This document shows positions 26,601 to 35,619 of a DNA stretch of 64,000 bases, piece by piece. This stretch comes from CADEFQ01 sp050249415 (GTDB taxonomy: Bacteria > Pseudomonadota > Gammaproteobacteria > Steroidobacterales > Steroidobacteraceae). Both the position numbers and the translations under genes were made by a program. The notes under the pieces were generated by a model. It searched no databases. It had not been told where the DNA came from and worked only from the letters and a program-made list of their open reading frames with translations. The DNA is taken from positions 62,001 to 126,000 of the forward strand of contig JBFWQO010000002.1 of the NCBI GenBank assembly GCA_050249415.1. The letters are read 5' to 3'. Numbering within the stretch: the stretch's first letter is position 1; the number at the start of each line of letters is the position of its first letter.

Positions 26601-27212
26601 CACGTCGTTCGTCGCGACCACCGGCACGCCGCTTCGCGCCGCGAGCGCCACCGCCGCCCCGATATAGGCTTCCTCGTCGGCGCGGCCGACCCGCTGCAGT
26701 TCGATATAGAAGCGGTCGTCGAACAGCGTGCGCCACGCGTCGAGGTGGCGGCGCGCCTCCCGCTCCCGCCCGCTGCCGAGCGCACGGCCGATGTCGCCCT
26801 GTGTCGCGCCGGACAACGCGATGAGCCCCGCGCAGTTGTCGCGCTCGAGCCAGTCGCGCTCGATCAGCGGCACGCCCTGTCGCCGCCCTTCCCGGTAGGC
26901 GCGGCTCACGAGCCGCGTGATGTGGCCGTAACCCTGCGCATCGCGGCACAGGAATGTCACGCGGCCCGGTGGCACGCGCTCGCCCGCCTCGCGCACGAGG
27001 AGGTCGACGCCGACGATCGGCTTCACGCCGGCCGCCATCGCCGCGCGGTAGAACTTCACCATCGCGAAGAGATTGCACTCGTCGGTGACCGCCACCGCCG
27101 GCATGCCGGCATGCGCGACCGCGGCGACGAGCGCCGGGACGCGCACGACGCTGTCGACGAGCGAGTACTCGGTGTGCACGCGCAGGTGCACGAATCCGGC
27201 CGCCGCGCTCAC
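23691..27212 (-). CDS. dnaE: DNA polymerase III subunit alpha
   Basis: Replicative polymerase of 1173 residues, against 1160 in E. coli. The N-terminal PHP domain begins FVHLRVHTEYSLVDS. The palm has catalytic aspartates in SMPDFDVDFCMEGRDRVIDY (near residue 400) and GPGRGSGAGSVVAWALGIT before it. The fingers follow, with KSHSAAYALLSYQTAWLKA, then an OB domain near residues 980-1050 (ATVAGLVTEVRRRGTRVA). The GTG start at 27212 overlaps the rnhB TGA; the open frame continues upstream but only through rnhB. Confidence 0.97.
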   Translation of the reverse strand: MSAAAGFVHLRVHTEYSLVDSVVRVPALVAAVAHAGMPAVAVTDECNLFAMVKFYRAAMAAGVKPIVGVDLLVREAGERVPPGRVTFLCRDAQGYGHITRLVSRAYREGRRQGVPLIERDWLERDNCAGLIALSGATQGDIGRALGSGREREARRHLDAWRTLFDDRFYIELQRVGRADEEAYIGAAVALAARSGVPVVATNDVRFLAESEFESHEARVCIQEGTLLADPGRARRYTPRQSLRTPAEMARAFADIPEALANTVEIARRCSLPLKLGEARLPEYPVPPGETVAGFLHAEAARGLAAHVAALPPGAGPARYRERLGAELEVICQMGFAGYFLIVADFIRWARGHGVPVGPGRGSGAGSVVAWALGITAIDPLRYDLLFERFLNPERVSMPDFDVDFCMEGRDRVIDYVAEKYGRDRVSQIITYGTMAAKAVVRDVGRVLGLGYGQVDRIAKLIPFELGITLEDALKKEPELRRLCETDEEVANLIDLARSLEGLTRSAGTHAGGVVIAPSVLTDFAPLYCEEGAQSVVTQFDKDDVEAAGLVKFDFLGLRTLTIIDRAIATINDLRAARGEAPLAVADLPMDDAATYALLKSCRTTAVFQLESRGMKDLIRRLQPDCFEDIVALVALFRPGPLQSGMVDDFIARKHSPAGTVIDYLHPDLQPVLAPTYGVILYQEQVMQIAQVLAGYTLGGADLLRRAMGKKKPEEMAKQRSVFVDGATARGVPAPQAAHIFDLMEKFAGYGFNKSHSAAYALLSYQTAWLKAHYPAAFMAAVLSADMDHTDKVVTLIDECAQIDIGIESPHVNHSVYAFTVAGERAIRYGLGAIKGVGAGAVEALLAERTARGPFASLEDLCRRLDLTKVNRRALEALVRSGSVDALGANRATMMSRLDAALALGEQATRAQAMGQEDFFGLGGAAQAGPVAQSVPEQADFSESVRLAGERETLGLYLTGHPIDRYLADLPRFVTHRIGDLTSDRPVGTPEAGRGFRGGRPATVAGLVTEVRRRGTRVAIVLDDRSGRIEVDFFEDVFQQFRELVAKDALLVVEGQVRFDEFLDGWRLAARRVHELDRAREDAARRIVIRCPAGAAARAAWPERLAGALAPWRPGSCAVSVDYEGEGARGVFTLGAEWQVRATRELLEALEQIAGRGNVSVRYGAPPGVASLTG

Positions 27213-27790
27213 GCGTCCTCCGTGCGGCACGGCGCGAACGATCGCCGGTGGATCGCGGACGGCCCGCGGGCCCGCAGCGCCGCCCGGTGCGCCGGCGTGG
27301 CATAGCCCTTGTGCAGGGCGAGCCCGAAGTACGGGTAGCAGCCGTCGAGCCGCCCCATCTCGGCATCCCGCCAGGTCTTGGCCAGGATCGACGCGGCGCT
27401 GATCGCGGGCTCGCTCGCATCGCCCCGGACGATGGCGCGCGCGGTGAGGCCGAGATCGGCGAGTGCGGGCAGGCGGTTCCCGTCGACCAGCACATCGGTG
27501 GGCTGCACGGGCAGGCGCAGCAGCGCGCGGCGCATCGCGAGGAATGTGGCCTCGAGGATGTTCAGGCAGTCGATCTCGCAGGGATCCGCCCACGCGACAG
27601 CCCACGCGATCGCGCGCTCGCGGATCTGGCGCGCGAGGCGCGAGCGCATGGCGGGCGCGAGTACTTTCGAATCGGCGAGCCCGCGCACGGGGCGCCGGGG
27701 ATCGAGGATCACGGCCGATGCGACCACCGGCCCGGCGAGCGGACCACGCCCGGCCTCGTCGACCCCCGCGATGCGCAGCACGATCGTCAC
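27209..27790 (-). CDS. rnhB: Ribonuclease HII
   Basis: Removes RNA, including single ribonucleotides, from DNA hybrids. Catalytic acids are in IAGVDEAGRGPLAGPVV (Asp11, Glu12) and VLVDGNRLP. SAASILAKTWRDAEM and the GYATPAHRAAL ending are diagnostic. 193 residues, against 198 in E. coli. GTG start 27790 overlaps the lpxB TGA. Confidence 0.96.
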   Translation of the reverse strand: MTIVLRIAGVDEAGRGPLAGPVVASAVILDPRRPVRGLADSKVLAPAMRSRLARQIRERAIAWAVAWADPCEIDCLNILEATFLAMRRALLRLPVQPTDVLVDGNRLPALADLGLTARAIVRGDASEPAISAASILAKTWRDAEMGRLDGCYPYFGLALHKGYATPAHRAALRARGPSAIHRRSFAPCRTEDA

Positions 27791-28929
27791 CGCTGCACCA
27801 GTTGCAGCACGGCGTCGGCGGCGCGGCGCGCGGCGTCCACGCGGAGCGACTCGTGGATCCGGCGGAATTTCGCCGCGAGCATCGCCGCGCGGGACGGGTC
27901 TGCCAGCTCGGCCTCGAGTGCGCGCGCCAGTGCCTCGGGCGTCACGGCCTGCTGGAAGAACTCCGGCACGAGCTTCTCGCCGGCGAGCAGGTTGGGCTGG
28001 GAAAAGTACGGCACCTTCACGAGTCCCAGGGTACGAAGGAGCAGCGCCGTGAGCGCACCGAGGCGGTAGGCGACGACCATCGGTCGCTTGCACAGTGCCG
28101 TCTCGAGCGTCGCGGTGCCGGACGCGACCAATACTACATCGGCGGCGATCAACGCGCGGTCGGCACCGCCGTCCGTGAGCAGGACCGGCAGCGCGCCCGC
28201 CGCCGAGCGCCACTGTGCCGCGAACAGCTCGCGCGCCGCGGCATGGGCCATCGGCGCGACGAACGACACGCCGGGGCGGCGCGCCGCGAGCAACGCACAG
28301 GCGCGCGCGAAATCCGCGCCGAGGCGCGTCACTTCACCGACGCGGCTGCCGGGCAGCACCGCGACGACCGTCGCCGGCGCGGGCAGACCGAGCGCGCGGC
28401 GCGCAGCGGCACGATCGACGTCGAGCGGAATCCGGTCGGCGAGCGGGTGTCCGACGAAGACCGCGCGCACGTGGTGCGCGTCGTAGAAGCGTGTCTCGAA
28501 CGGCAGCAGGCACAGCACGAGGTCGCACGAGGCGCCGATCGTGCGCACCCGCCCCTGCCGCCAGGCCCACACCTGCGGGCTCACGTACTGCACCGTGCGC
28601 ATCGCGCCCTTCAGGCGACGTTCGAGACCGAGATTGAATTCCGGCGCGTCGATGCCGACGAATACATCGGGCCGCGCCGCGAGGAAGCCCGCGGTGAGGC
28701 GCCGGCGCAGGCGCCACAGGCGCGGCAGGTGACCGAGCACCTCGGTGACGCCCATCACCGCGAGCGCGTCCGAACTCTCCCAGGCTTCGCAGCCCGCGGC
28801 CGCCATCTTCGGGCCCGCGACTCCGAAGAACGCGGCCTCGGGTACCCGCGCGCGCACCGCCGCGATGAACGCCGCACCGAGCGTATCGCCCGACGCTTCG
28901 CCGGCCACGATTCCGACGCGAAGCTGCAC
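27787..28929 (-). CDS. lpxB: Lipid-A-disaccharide synthase
   Basis: Joins UDP-diacylglucosamine and lipid X to form the lipid A disaccharide at the inner membrane. The start LRVGIVAGEASGDTLGA is a family hallmark, as are YVSPQVWAWRQGRV, FVGHPLAD and the late VASGTATLETALCKRPMVVAYR. 380 residues, against 382 in E. coli. Lies in the canonical lpxD-fabZ-lpxA-lpxB-rnhB order. Confidence 0.97.
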   Translation of the reverse strand: MQLRVGIVAGEASGDTLGAAFIAAVRARVPEAAFFGVAGPKMAAAGCEAWESSDALAVMGVTEVLGHLPRLWRLRRRLTAGFLAARPDVFVGIDAPEFNLGLERRLKGAMRTVQYVSPQVWAWRQGRVRTIGASCDLVLCLLPFETRFYDAHHVRAVFVGHPLADRIPLDVDRAAARRALGLPAPATVVAVLPGSRVGEVTRLGADFARACALLAARRPGVSFVAPMAHAAARELFAAQWRSAAGALPVLLTDGGADRALIAADVVLVASGTATLETALCKRPMVVAYRLGALTALLLRTLGLVKVPYFSQPNLLAGEKLVPEFFQQAVTPEALARALEAELADPSRAAMLAAKFRRIHESLRVDAARRAADAVLQLVQR

Positions 28930-28944
28930 GGCGGCGCCCCTGCC

Positions 28945-29715
28945 CTACCGGACGAGGCTGCGGGTCGAGGCCGCGATGAAATCGATGAACGGCGCGATTT
29001 CGGGTTGTGCGGCGACGACCTTCTGCAGCGCTTCGAGGGCGTCCGCGAGGCGACGGTCCTCGCGGTAGAGCGTGCGGAAGGCGTTCCTGATGTTGCGGAT
29101 GTTCCCGGGCGTGAAACCGCGCCGCTTGAGGCCCTCGGAGTTGACCGAATGCGGTGTCGCCGGCTGCCCGACCGCCATCACGTACGGCGGCACGTCGCGG
29201 GTGACCGCGGCGTTGTTCGCGATGAACGCGTGCGCGCCGACCTTGCAGAACTGGTGCACGCCGGAGAAGCCGCCCATGATCACCCAGTCGCCGAGGTGCA
29301 CGTGGCCGCCGAGGGTCGCGAGGTTGGCGAGCACCACCCTGTCGCCGATCACGCAATCGTGCGCGACGTGCGAATAGGACATGAACAGGTTCTGGTTGCC
29401 GATGCGCGTGACGCCGTGTTCCTTCGTCGTACCGCGGTTCACGGTGCAGAACTCCCGGAACACGTTGTCGTCGCCGATCTCGAGTCGCGTGGGCTCGCCG
29501 TGGTAGCTCTTGTCCTGCGGCGCGCTGCCGAGCGAGGCGAACTGGTAGACCTGGTTGCGGGCGCCGAGCTTCGTGTCGCGCTCGATCATGGCGTGCGCGC
29601 CCACGGCAGAACCCGGCCCGATCTCGACTCCCGGCCCGATGATCGCAAACGGCCCGACCGTGACATCCGCGGCGAGTTTCGCGTCGGGCGACACGATGGC
29701 GCGTGCGTCGATCAT
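28945..29715 (-). CDS. lpxA: UDP-N-acetylglucosamine acyltransferase
   Basis: First step of lipid A synthesis. The protein is a left-handed beta-helix of hexapeptide repeats (VTVGPFAIIGPGVEIG, then IGDDNVFREFCTVNRGT). The catalytic histidine lies in LMAYSHVAHDC-type sequence (here FMSYSHVAHDCVIGD), and the GLKRRGFTPGNIRNIRNAF tail is typical. 256 residues, against 262 in E. coli. The ATG at 29715 overlaps the fabZ stop. Confidence 0.97.
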   Translation of the reverse strand: MIDARAIVSPDAKLAADVTVGPFAIIGPGVEIGPGSAVGAHAMIERDTKLGARNQVYQFASLGSAPQDKSYHGEPTRLEIGDDNVFREFCTVNRGTTKEHGVTRIGNQNLFMSYSHVAHDCVIGDRVVLANLATLGGHVHLGDWVIMGGFSGVHQFCKVGAHAFIANNAAVTRDVPPYVMAVGQPATPHSVNSEGLKRRGFTPGNIRNIRNAFRTLYREDRRLADALEALQKVVAAQPEIAPFIDFIAASTRSLVR

Positions 29716-30176
29716 GCCTTGGCCGCCTTCGTTTCCGCCGCCACCATGATCCTCGCGGTTGCCGCCTCGCGGTCGCCCACGAGCGCCACCGCCGAGAAGC
29801 GCCAGATGCCCTTGAAGGCACGCTCGACCTGCGCCGTGAGGATCAGCTGGTCACCCGGTTCCACCGGGCTGCGAAAGCGCGCCTCGTCCACGCCGACGAG
29901 ATAGAGGCCCCCATGGTCTTCGGGCAGCGCGTCGACCGTGACGAACGCGAGCAGCCCCGCGGCCTGCGCGAGCGCCTCGATGATGAGCACGCCCGGCATC
30001 ACGGGCCGATCGGGAAAGTGCCCGGTGAACTGCGGCTCGTTGCAGGTCACGTTCTTCAGCGCGCGGATCGATTTGCCCGGCTCGCATGCGAGCACGCGAT
30101 CGACCAGCAGGAACGGGTAGCGGTGCGGCAGCAGCCGCAGGATGCCGGCGATGTCCATGAAGGCGGGATCAGTCAT
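29712..30176 (-). CDS. fabZ: 3-hydroxyacyl-ACP dehydratase FabZ
   Basis: Dehydrates 3-hydroxyacyl-ACP in fatty acid elongation, competing with LpxA and LpxD for hydroxymyristoyl-ACP. Active-site His53 and Glu67 are in FTGHFPDRPVMPGVLIIEAL. The start LPHRYPFLLVDRV is typical. 154 residues, against 151 in E. coli. Overlaps both lpxD and lpxA. Confidence 0.97.
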   Translation of the reverse strand: MTDPAFMDIAGILRLLPHRYPFLLVDRVLACEPGKSIRALKNVTCNEPQFTGHFPDRPVMPGVLIIEALAQAAGLLAFVTVDALPEDHGGLYLVGVDEARFRSPVEPGDQLILTAQVERAFKGIWRFSAVALVGDREAATARIMVAAETKAAKA

Positions 30177-31203
30177 CGTGTTTCTTGCCCAGTTGCTTCT
30201 CGAGTGCCGCGACGCGCCCTGCGAGCCGGTCGAGGCGATGCAGTCGCGCCACGGCGCGCCGCCAGTCGTGCGCCGGAATTGCCGGCAGGCCGCTCGAATA
30301 GACCCCCGGCTCGGTGATCGAATGTGACACCATCGTCAGGCCCGTGACGGCGACATCGTCGCAGATCGACAGGTGACCCACGATGCCGACGGCCCCGCCG
30401 ATCTGGCAGCGCTTGCCGATCGTCACGCTGCCCGACACCCCGACACAGGCCGCCAGGGCCGAATGCGCGCCGATGCGCACGTTGTGCCCGATCTGGATCT
30501 GGTTGTCGAGCTTCACGCCGTCCTCGATCACCGTATCGCCGATTGCGCCGCGGTCGATCGTCGTGTTGGCGCCGATCTCGACATCCGCGCCGATCGACGT
30601 GCGGCCGATTTGCGGCACCTTGACCCACGCACCTCGTTCCGGCGCGAAGCCGAAGCCGTCGGCGCCGAGCACGGCGCCCGGCTGCACGAGCGTGCGTGCC
30701 CCGATCCGGGTGCCACGACAGACCGTGACGCGCGCCACGAGCCGCACGTCGGCCGCGAGCTCGCAGCCGTCCTCGATCACGCACCCGGGGCCGATGACCA
30801 CCCGGGGGCCGACCTGCACGCCCTCGCCGATCGACACGTGGGCACCGATGTGAGCGCTCGCGTCGACCTGCGCGAGCGGTGCGATCCACGCGGTCGGATG
30901 CGCTCCGGGCGCGAAGCGCGGCGCGGGATGCAGCACGGCGGCGACGCGCGCGTAGACGGCGTAGGGATTCGCGGCGATCAGCACCGGCCGCTCCGTCGCC
31001 TGCGCGGTGGCCGCATCGACGATCACCGCGCCGGCTCGCGTCGTCGCGAGCTGCGCGCGGTACTTCGGGTTGGCGACAAAGGCGACTGCGTCGGGTCCCG
31101 CCGCCGCGAGGGTCGCGACCCGCTCGACGGCGTGGTCCGGATCGCCGCGCAGCTCGCAGCCGAACCGGACCGCGAGCTCGCCCAGCGAGACCGGCATCGG
31201 CAA
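30169..31203 (-). CDS. lpxD: UDP-3-O-acylglucosamine N-acyltransferase
   Basis: Third step of lipid A synthesis. The N-terminal uridine-binding domain (residues 1-100) is followed by hexapeptide repeats (ASAHIGAHVSIGEGVQVGPR), the GADGFGFAPERG block and the catalytic His in NQIQIGHNVRIG. A C-terminal helix carries the basic tail. 344 residues, against 341 in E. coli. Either ATG 31203 or the one two codons inside is possible. Confidence 0.96.
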   Translation of the reverse strand: MPMPVSLGELAVRFGCELRGDPDHAVERVATLAAAGPDAVAFVANPKYRAQLATTRAGAVIVDAATAQATERPVLIAANPYAVYARVAAVLHPAPRFAPGAHPTAWIAPLAQVDASAHIGAHVSIGEGVQVGPRVVIGPGCVIEDGCELAADVRLVARVTVCRGTRIGARTLVQPGAVLGADGFGFAPERGAWVKVPQIGRTSIGADVEIGANTTIDRGAIGDTVIEDGVKLDNQIQIGHNVRIGAHSALAACVGVSGSVTIGKRCQIGGAVGIVGHLSICDDVAVTGLTMVSHSITEPGVYSSGLPAIPAHDWRRAVARLHRLDRLAGRVAALEKQLGKKHDD

Positions 31204-31210
31204 GCCCGGC

Positions 31211-31765
31211 TTACTTGCCGGCGGGCTTGGGCACGGCGGGCGCCGCGGCGGCGCCCGGAGCGCGTGCCTTCAGGTTGGTCAGCACCGCCGCGGTCATGTC
31301 GAGCGACGGGTTCGCGAACAGCACGCCGTCGGCGAGCACCAGGTCGTAGCCCTGCGCCTTGGCGTAAGTGCGCACTTCCTCGATCAGCGTGCGCTGCAGG
31401 CGCGACATCTCCTCGTTGCGCCGCGCGTTGAAGTCGTCCTGGATCTCCTGGCGCTTGCGCTCGAGGTCGCGGTAGCCGTCGCGCAACTCCTTCTCGGTGC
31501 GGGTGCGCTGGTCGGCCGACATCGTCGCCGCGTCCTTCTGCAGCTTGTCTTCCTTGGCCTTCAGCACCTGCTGCTGAGTCGTGAGTTCCCGCTGCTTCGG
31601 CGCGAATTCGCTGCGGATCGCCTCGAGCGCGGTTTTCGCCTGCGGCGATTCCTCCATCAGCCGACCGTAGTCCACTACGCCGATCTTCGACTGGGCCATG
31701 GCCGGGGCCGCCGCGAGGGCGCCGAGCGCCGCGAGGGCGATGAATGTCGATTTGAACACGGTCAC
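31211..31765 (-). CDS. skp: OmpH/Skp-family periplasmic chaperone
   Basis: Periplasmic holdase for unfolded outer-membrane proteins, feeding BamA, which is encoded just upstream in the operon. A signal peptide (FIALAALGALAAAPAMA, cut before QSKIGVVDY) is followed by a long coiled coil (about residues 50-120) and a Pro/Ala-rich C-terminus. 184 residues from the first of two adjacent GTG codons. AGAGGAA lies about 10 nt before it, which favours it over the second GTG two codons inside. Confidence 0.93.
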   Translation of the reverse strand: MTVFKSTFIALAALGALAAAPAMAQSKIGVVDYGRLMEESPQAKTALEAIRSEFAPKQRELTTQQQVLKAKEDKLQKDAATMSADQRTRTEKELRDGYRDLERKRQEIQDDFNARRNEEMSRLQRTLIEEVRTYAKAQGYDLVLADGVLFANPSLDMTAAVLTNLKARAPGAAAAPAVPKPAGK

Positions 31766-31793
31766 GCTGTTGATTCCTCTGGATGAGCTGTCG

Positions 31794-34208
31794 TCAGAAC
31801 GCCTGGCCGACCGAGAACTGGAACGATTCTTTGTCGTCCGGGAAGAGCACGCTGTCGCCCTTGTAGGCATTGAGTGGGATGGCATAGCTGAAACGGAAGA
31901 GCCCGAGCGGCGCGAGCCAGTTCACCGACAGCCCCGCCGAATGCTTCAATTTATCATAACTGAAGCTGTAATCGATCGGCGTCACGCCGTCCTTGCCGAG
32001 GAAGGTGTAGCGGTTGCCGGTCTGGAATACGTTGCCGACATCGTAAAAGAGGCTGGCCCGCGCGCTCGTGCGGAACTTGGCCGGCATCGGCAGGATGAGT
32101 TCGGCCCGACCGATCACCTTCAGGTTGCCGCCGAACGGGCGGCCGAAATTGTCCTTGGGGCCGAGGCGGCTCGATTCATAGCCACGCACCGTCTCCGGGC
32201 CACCCGCGAAGAACTGCCGGTACGGCGGCAGCGCGGTCGTGTCGCCGATGTCCATGCCGTAGGCGACCTCGGCGTCGAGCGCGAGCGTGAACGGGCCGAA
32301 CAGCGGCACGAACTGCAGGTAGTTGTAGTTCGCGACGTAGTATTCGACGTCGCTGCCCGGCGCGGTGTACGAGAGCGACACGGCATGGCGCATGCCGCGA
32401 TCGGCGAACAGCGTGCGATTGCGCGTATCGAAGCTCCACCCGACGACCAGTTCCGCGGTGTCGAATTTCGTACGGTAGATGTCGTAGTCGCCGTAGAACG
32501 GGTCGTCCTCGATATGGGTCGTCTTCGCATTGCCGTTGTTGCGCACCCAGTCGGTGGCCTGCTGGGCGCTGCCGATCGACGAAGTCAGCAGCGACGAGCG
32601 CTGCAGCGACACACCCCAGCGCACCGCCTGGTATTCGGTGATCGGGTAACCGTAATCGACCCCGGCGCTCAGGGTCTCGGACGAGAAATCCGACGACGCG
32701 GACACGAACTGCGTGACGTCGCGATAGGTGAACGACAGCGTGCGGGCGATGCCGTCGATCGACCGGTAGGGATCGGTCCACGAGACGCCGTAGACCTTGC
32801 TGAACCGGCCGGTGTTGAGGTCGATCGCGACACGCTCGCCGCGGCCCATGAAGTTGCTGTCGGCATAGTTCGCGTTCAGCACGAACGACTGCGACTCGGA
32901 ATAACCGATGCCGCCGCCGAGCTGCGCCGACGGCCCCTCCTTGATCGTGTAGGTCACGTCCACCATGTCGGGCACGCCCGGCACCGGCGTCGTCTCGGAT
33001 TCCACCTTCTCGATGTACGGCAGGCGCTGCAGGCGCTGCTTCGAGCGCTCGATCAGCGCATTCGAGAGCCAGCCGCCCTCGAGCTGGCGCATCTCGCGGC
33101 GCAGCACCTCGTCGTTCGTCTTCTCGACGCCGTCGAACCTGATGTGGCGCACGTACACGCGGTTGCCCGGGTCGATGAAGAAGGTGAGCGAGATCTCCTT
33201 CTTCGCCTCGTCGGCGGTCGGCACCGGGTCGATCTTCGCGAACGCGTAGCCCTCTTCGCCGAGGCGGTTCTGCAGCAGCTCCTGCGTCGAGGTGACCCAC
33301 TTGCGCGAGAAGATCTGCCCCGGGCGCACGATCAGGTAGTTCTTCAGCACCCGCTCGGGCACGACGAAATTGCCCGCGAGCTTCACCTCGGAGATCTTGT
33401 AGACCGTGCCCTCGGTGATGTTCACCGTGATGAACATGTCGTCCTTCTCGGGCGTGATCGTCACCTGCGTCGAGTCGATCTGCATGTTCGCGTAGCCGCG
33501 GTCCTGGTAATAGGAACGCAGCTTTTCGAGGTCGCCCTGCAGCGCCTCCTTCGAATAGCGGTCGTCCTGCTTGTACCAGGACAGCCAGTTCGGCGTCTTC
33601 AGCTCGAAGTCTTCGGTCAGCACCTTGTCGCGGTACACGGTGTTGCCGACGATGTTGATCGCGCGGATCTTCGCGCGCTTGCCTTCCTTGATGTCGATCT
33701 TGACCTTCACCCGGTTGCCCGGCTGGTCCTCGACCTTCGTGTCGATGCTCACGCCGTACTTGCCGCGGCTGTAGTACTGGTCGGTCAGGAACTGCTTCAC
33801 GTCCTCGAGCACCGAGCGATCGAAGGTCTTGCCCGTCGCGAGGCCGACATTGCGCAGCGACTTGTTGAGGTCCTCGGTCTTCACGTCCTTGTTGCCGGTG
33901 ATCTCGAAGCTCTCGATCGACGGCCGCTCGAGCACGACCACGACGAGCGTCGAACCGTCGCGGCGAACCTCGACATCGCGGAAGAAGCCGGTCGCATACA
34001 GCGCGCGGATCGCCTCGCGCACGCGCTGCGCATCGACACGGTCGCCGATGTTGACCGGCAGGTAGTTGTAGACCGTGCCTTCCGAGATGCGCTGCAGGCC
34101 CTCGACGCGGATGTCGCCGACCGTGAACGACGCCTCGTCCGCCTGGGCGAGCGCGAGGCGCGCCTGCAGAGCAAACGCGAGGAGGACGAGCGCGACGCTA
34201 CGCTTCAT
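31794..34208 (-). CDS. bamA: Outer membrane protein assembly factor BamA
   Basis: Omp85 barrel that inserts outer-membrane proteins. There is a signal peptide (RSVALVLLAFALQARLALA) and five POTRA domains from FTVGDIRVEGLQRISEGTV to about residue 420. The barrel carries the conserved VRGYESSRLGPKD loop (VRGF/Y motif) and ends in the Phe-terminated FQFSVGQAF. 804 residues, against 810 in E. coli. Between rseP and skp, as in E. coli. Confidence 0.98.
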   Translation of the reverse strand: MKRSVALVLLAFALQARLALAQADEASFTVGDIRVEGLQRISEGTVYNYLPVNIGDRVDAQRVREAIRALYATGFFRDVEVRRDGSTLVVVVLERPSIESFEITGNKDVKTEDLNKSLRNVGLATGKTFDRSVLEDVKQFLTDQYYSRGKYGVSIDTKVEDQPGNRVKVKIDIKEGKRAKIRAINIVGNTVYRDKVLTEDFELKTPNWLSWYKQDDRYSKEALQGDLEKLRSYYQDRGYANMQIDSTQVTITPEKDDMFITVNITEGTVYKISEVKLAGNFVVPERVLKNYLIVRPGQIFSRKWVTSTQELLQNRLGEEGYAFAKIDPVPTADEAKKEISLTFFIDPGNRVYVRHIRFDGVEKTNDEVLRREMRQLEGGWLSNALIERSKQRLQRLPYIEKVESETTPVPGVPDMVDVTYTIKEGPSAQLGGGIGYSESQSFVLNANYADSNFMGRGERVAIDLNTGRFSKVYGVSWTDPYRSIDGIARTLSFTYRDVTQFVSASSDFSSETLSAGVDYGYPITEYQAVRWGVSLQRSSLLTSSIGSAQQATDWVRNNGNAKTTHIEDDPFYGDYDIYRTKFDTAELVVGWSFDTRNRTLFADRGMRHAVSLSYTAPGSDVEYYVANYNYLQFVPLFGPFTLALDAEVAYGMDIGDTTALPPYRQFFAGGPETVRGYESSRLGPKDNFGRPFGGNLKVIGRAELILPMPAKFRTSARASLFYDVGNVFQTGNRYTFLGKDGVTPIDYSFSYDKLKHSAGLSVNWLAPLGLFRFSYAIPLNAYKGDSVLFPDDKESFQFSVGQAF

Positions 34209-34239
34209 GCGGAACCACCATGTTTCTTGTCGGGGAGCG

Positions 34240-35619
34240 TCAACCGAACTGCCGGGCGAAGTCGTTGAACAGCGCGACGCCCATCAGCACGAGCAGCAGC
34301 AGAATGCCGAGTTGCTGCCCGAATGCCTGCGCGCGCTCCGACAGCGGGCTGCCTTTGGCGGCTTCGATCAACTGGAAGACGATCTGGCCGCCGTCGAGGA
34401 TCGGGATCGGCAGCAGGTTCAGGAACCCGAGCGACAGGCTGATCAGCACGAGGAAGCCGATGAATGCGCTGAACCCGGCCGCGGCGGACTCGCCGGCGTA
34501 TTCCGCGATCGACAGCGGGCCCGAGAGATTCTTGAGCGACACCTGTCCGAGCAGCATGCGCGAGAAGAGCCGCGCCTGCAGCACGGTCATGTCCCACGCC
34601 TCGACCGAGGCCTGGCCGAGCGCGGCGAAGAACGACAGGTCGGTGTGGTGCAGCATGCTGTCGGGATAACCGACACGCGTCGCCGGTGTCACCTGGATGC
34701 GCCCGACCGCGCGGCCGTCGACCTGCTCGGTGCCGATCGTCAGGCGCACGCTCGCGGTGGCGCCGCCGCGCCGATACGCGACCGCGACGCTCGCACCCGG
34801 CGACGACGAAATGCGCGCGACCAGCGCCCGGAAATCCGCGATCGGCTCGCCGTCGATCGCGACGATTTCATCGCCGGTGCGCAGCCCTGCCGCGTCCGCG
34901 GGCCCACCCGGCACCACGGTGCCGACGACGGCCGGGATCACCGGCCGCCAGAACGTGAACCCGATCCCGTCGAACAGCAGCTCCGGCTCGGTCAGGCGTC
35001 GCCTTGCGTCCGGATCGGCGACGACGAGTGCGGTCGTGCGCGTCGCACCGTGGGCATCGCGCAGGGTCAGTCCGGCGCGCCCGCTGCCGCTCAGGTCGTC
35101 GAGCAGCCCGAACAGCACGTCCCGCTGGCCCGAGACCGGCCGGCCATCGATCGCGACGATCTCGTCGCCATGCGCGATGCCGGCCGCCGCGGCCGGCGAG
35201 CCGGCCTTGACGTCGCCGACGACCGCGCGCACTTCGGTGATGCCCGACGCCCAGAGCAGGCCCCACAGCAGCAGGACCGCAAAGCCGACATTGAAGGCGG
35301 GGCCGGCGAGCAGGACGAGGATGCGCTGCCAGACGGGGCGCCGGGTAAACGAACGGTGCACCTCGGCCGGCGCGACATTGCCTTCGCGCTCGTCGAGGAG
35401 CTTCACGTAGCCGCCGAGCGGAATGGCGGCGAGCACATATTCGGTGCGGTCGGCGCCCCACACCCGCTTCAGCAGCGGGCGCCCGAAGCCGACCGAGAAA
35501 CGCAGCACCTTGAAGCCGAGCCGGCGGGCGACCCAGTAATGGCCGAATTCATGCACGGTGACGAGCAGGCTCACCGCGACGATGAACCACAGCAGCTTGC
35601 CGTACCACAGCGCGCTCAC
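34240..35619 (-). CDS. rseP: Site-2 intramembrane protease RseP
   Basis: Zinc metalloprotease in the inner membrane that makes the second cut in RseA and so frees sigma-E (rpoE and rseA start this window). The active-site HEFGH is at residues 24-28 of the first membrane helix, and the partner LDG is in LLPIPILDGGQIVF near the end. Two PDZ domains lie between (AHGDEIVAIDGRPV and RTGDEIVAIDGEPI). 459 residues, against 450 in E. coli. Overlaps dxr by 4 bp. Confidence 0.97.
   Translation of the reverse strand: MSALWYGKLLWFIVAVSLLVTVHEFGHYWVARRLGFKVLRFSVGFGRPLLKRVWGADRTEYVLAAIPLGGYVKLLDEREGNVAPAEVHRSFTRRPVWQRILVLLAGPAFNVGFAVLLLWGLLWASGITEVRAVVGDVKAGSPAAAAGIAHGDEIVAIDGRPVSGQRDVLFGLLDDLSGSGRAGLTLRDAHGATRTTALVVADPDARRRLTEPELLFDGIGFTFWRPVIPAVVGTVVPGGPADAAGLRTGDEIVAIDGEPIADFRALVARISSSPGASVAVAYRRGGATASVRLTIGTEQVDGRAVGRIQVTPATRVGYPDSMLHHTDLSFFAALGQASVEAWDMTVLQARLFSRMLLGQVSLKNLSGPLSIAEYAGESAAAGFSAFIGFLVLISLSLGFLNLLPIPILDGGQIVFQLIEAAKGSPLSERAQAFGQQLGILLLLVLMGVALFNDFARQFG

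Noticed and set aside
21309..27305. An open frame of almost 2000 codons on the plus strand opposite dnaE, accA and tilS
   Set aside because: It is antisense to genes with clear motifs, its translation is Arg/Ala/His-rich without any domain, and such frames are normal in GC-rich DNA.
31698..34268. Long plus-strand frame opposite bamA
   Set aside because: Antisense shadow of an unmistakable Omp85 gene.
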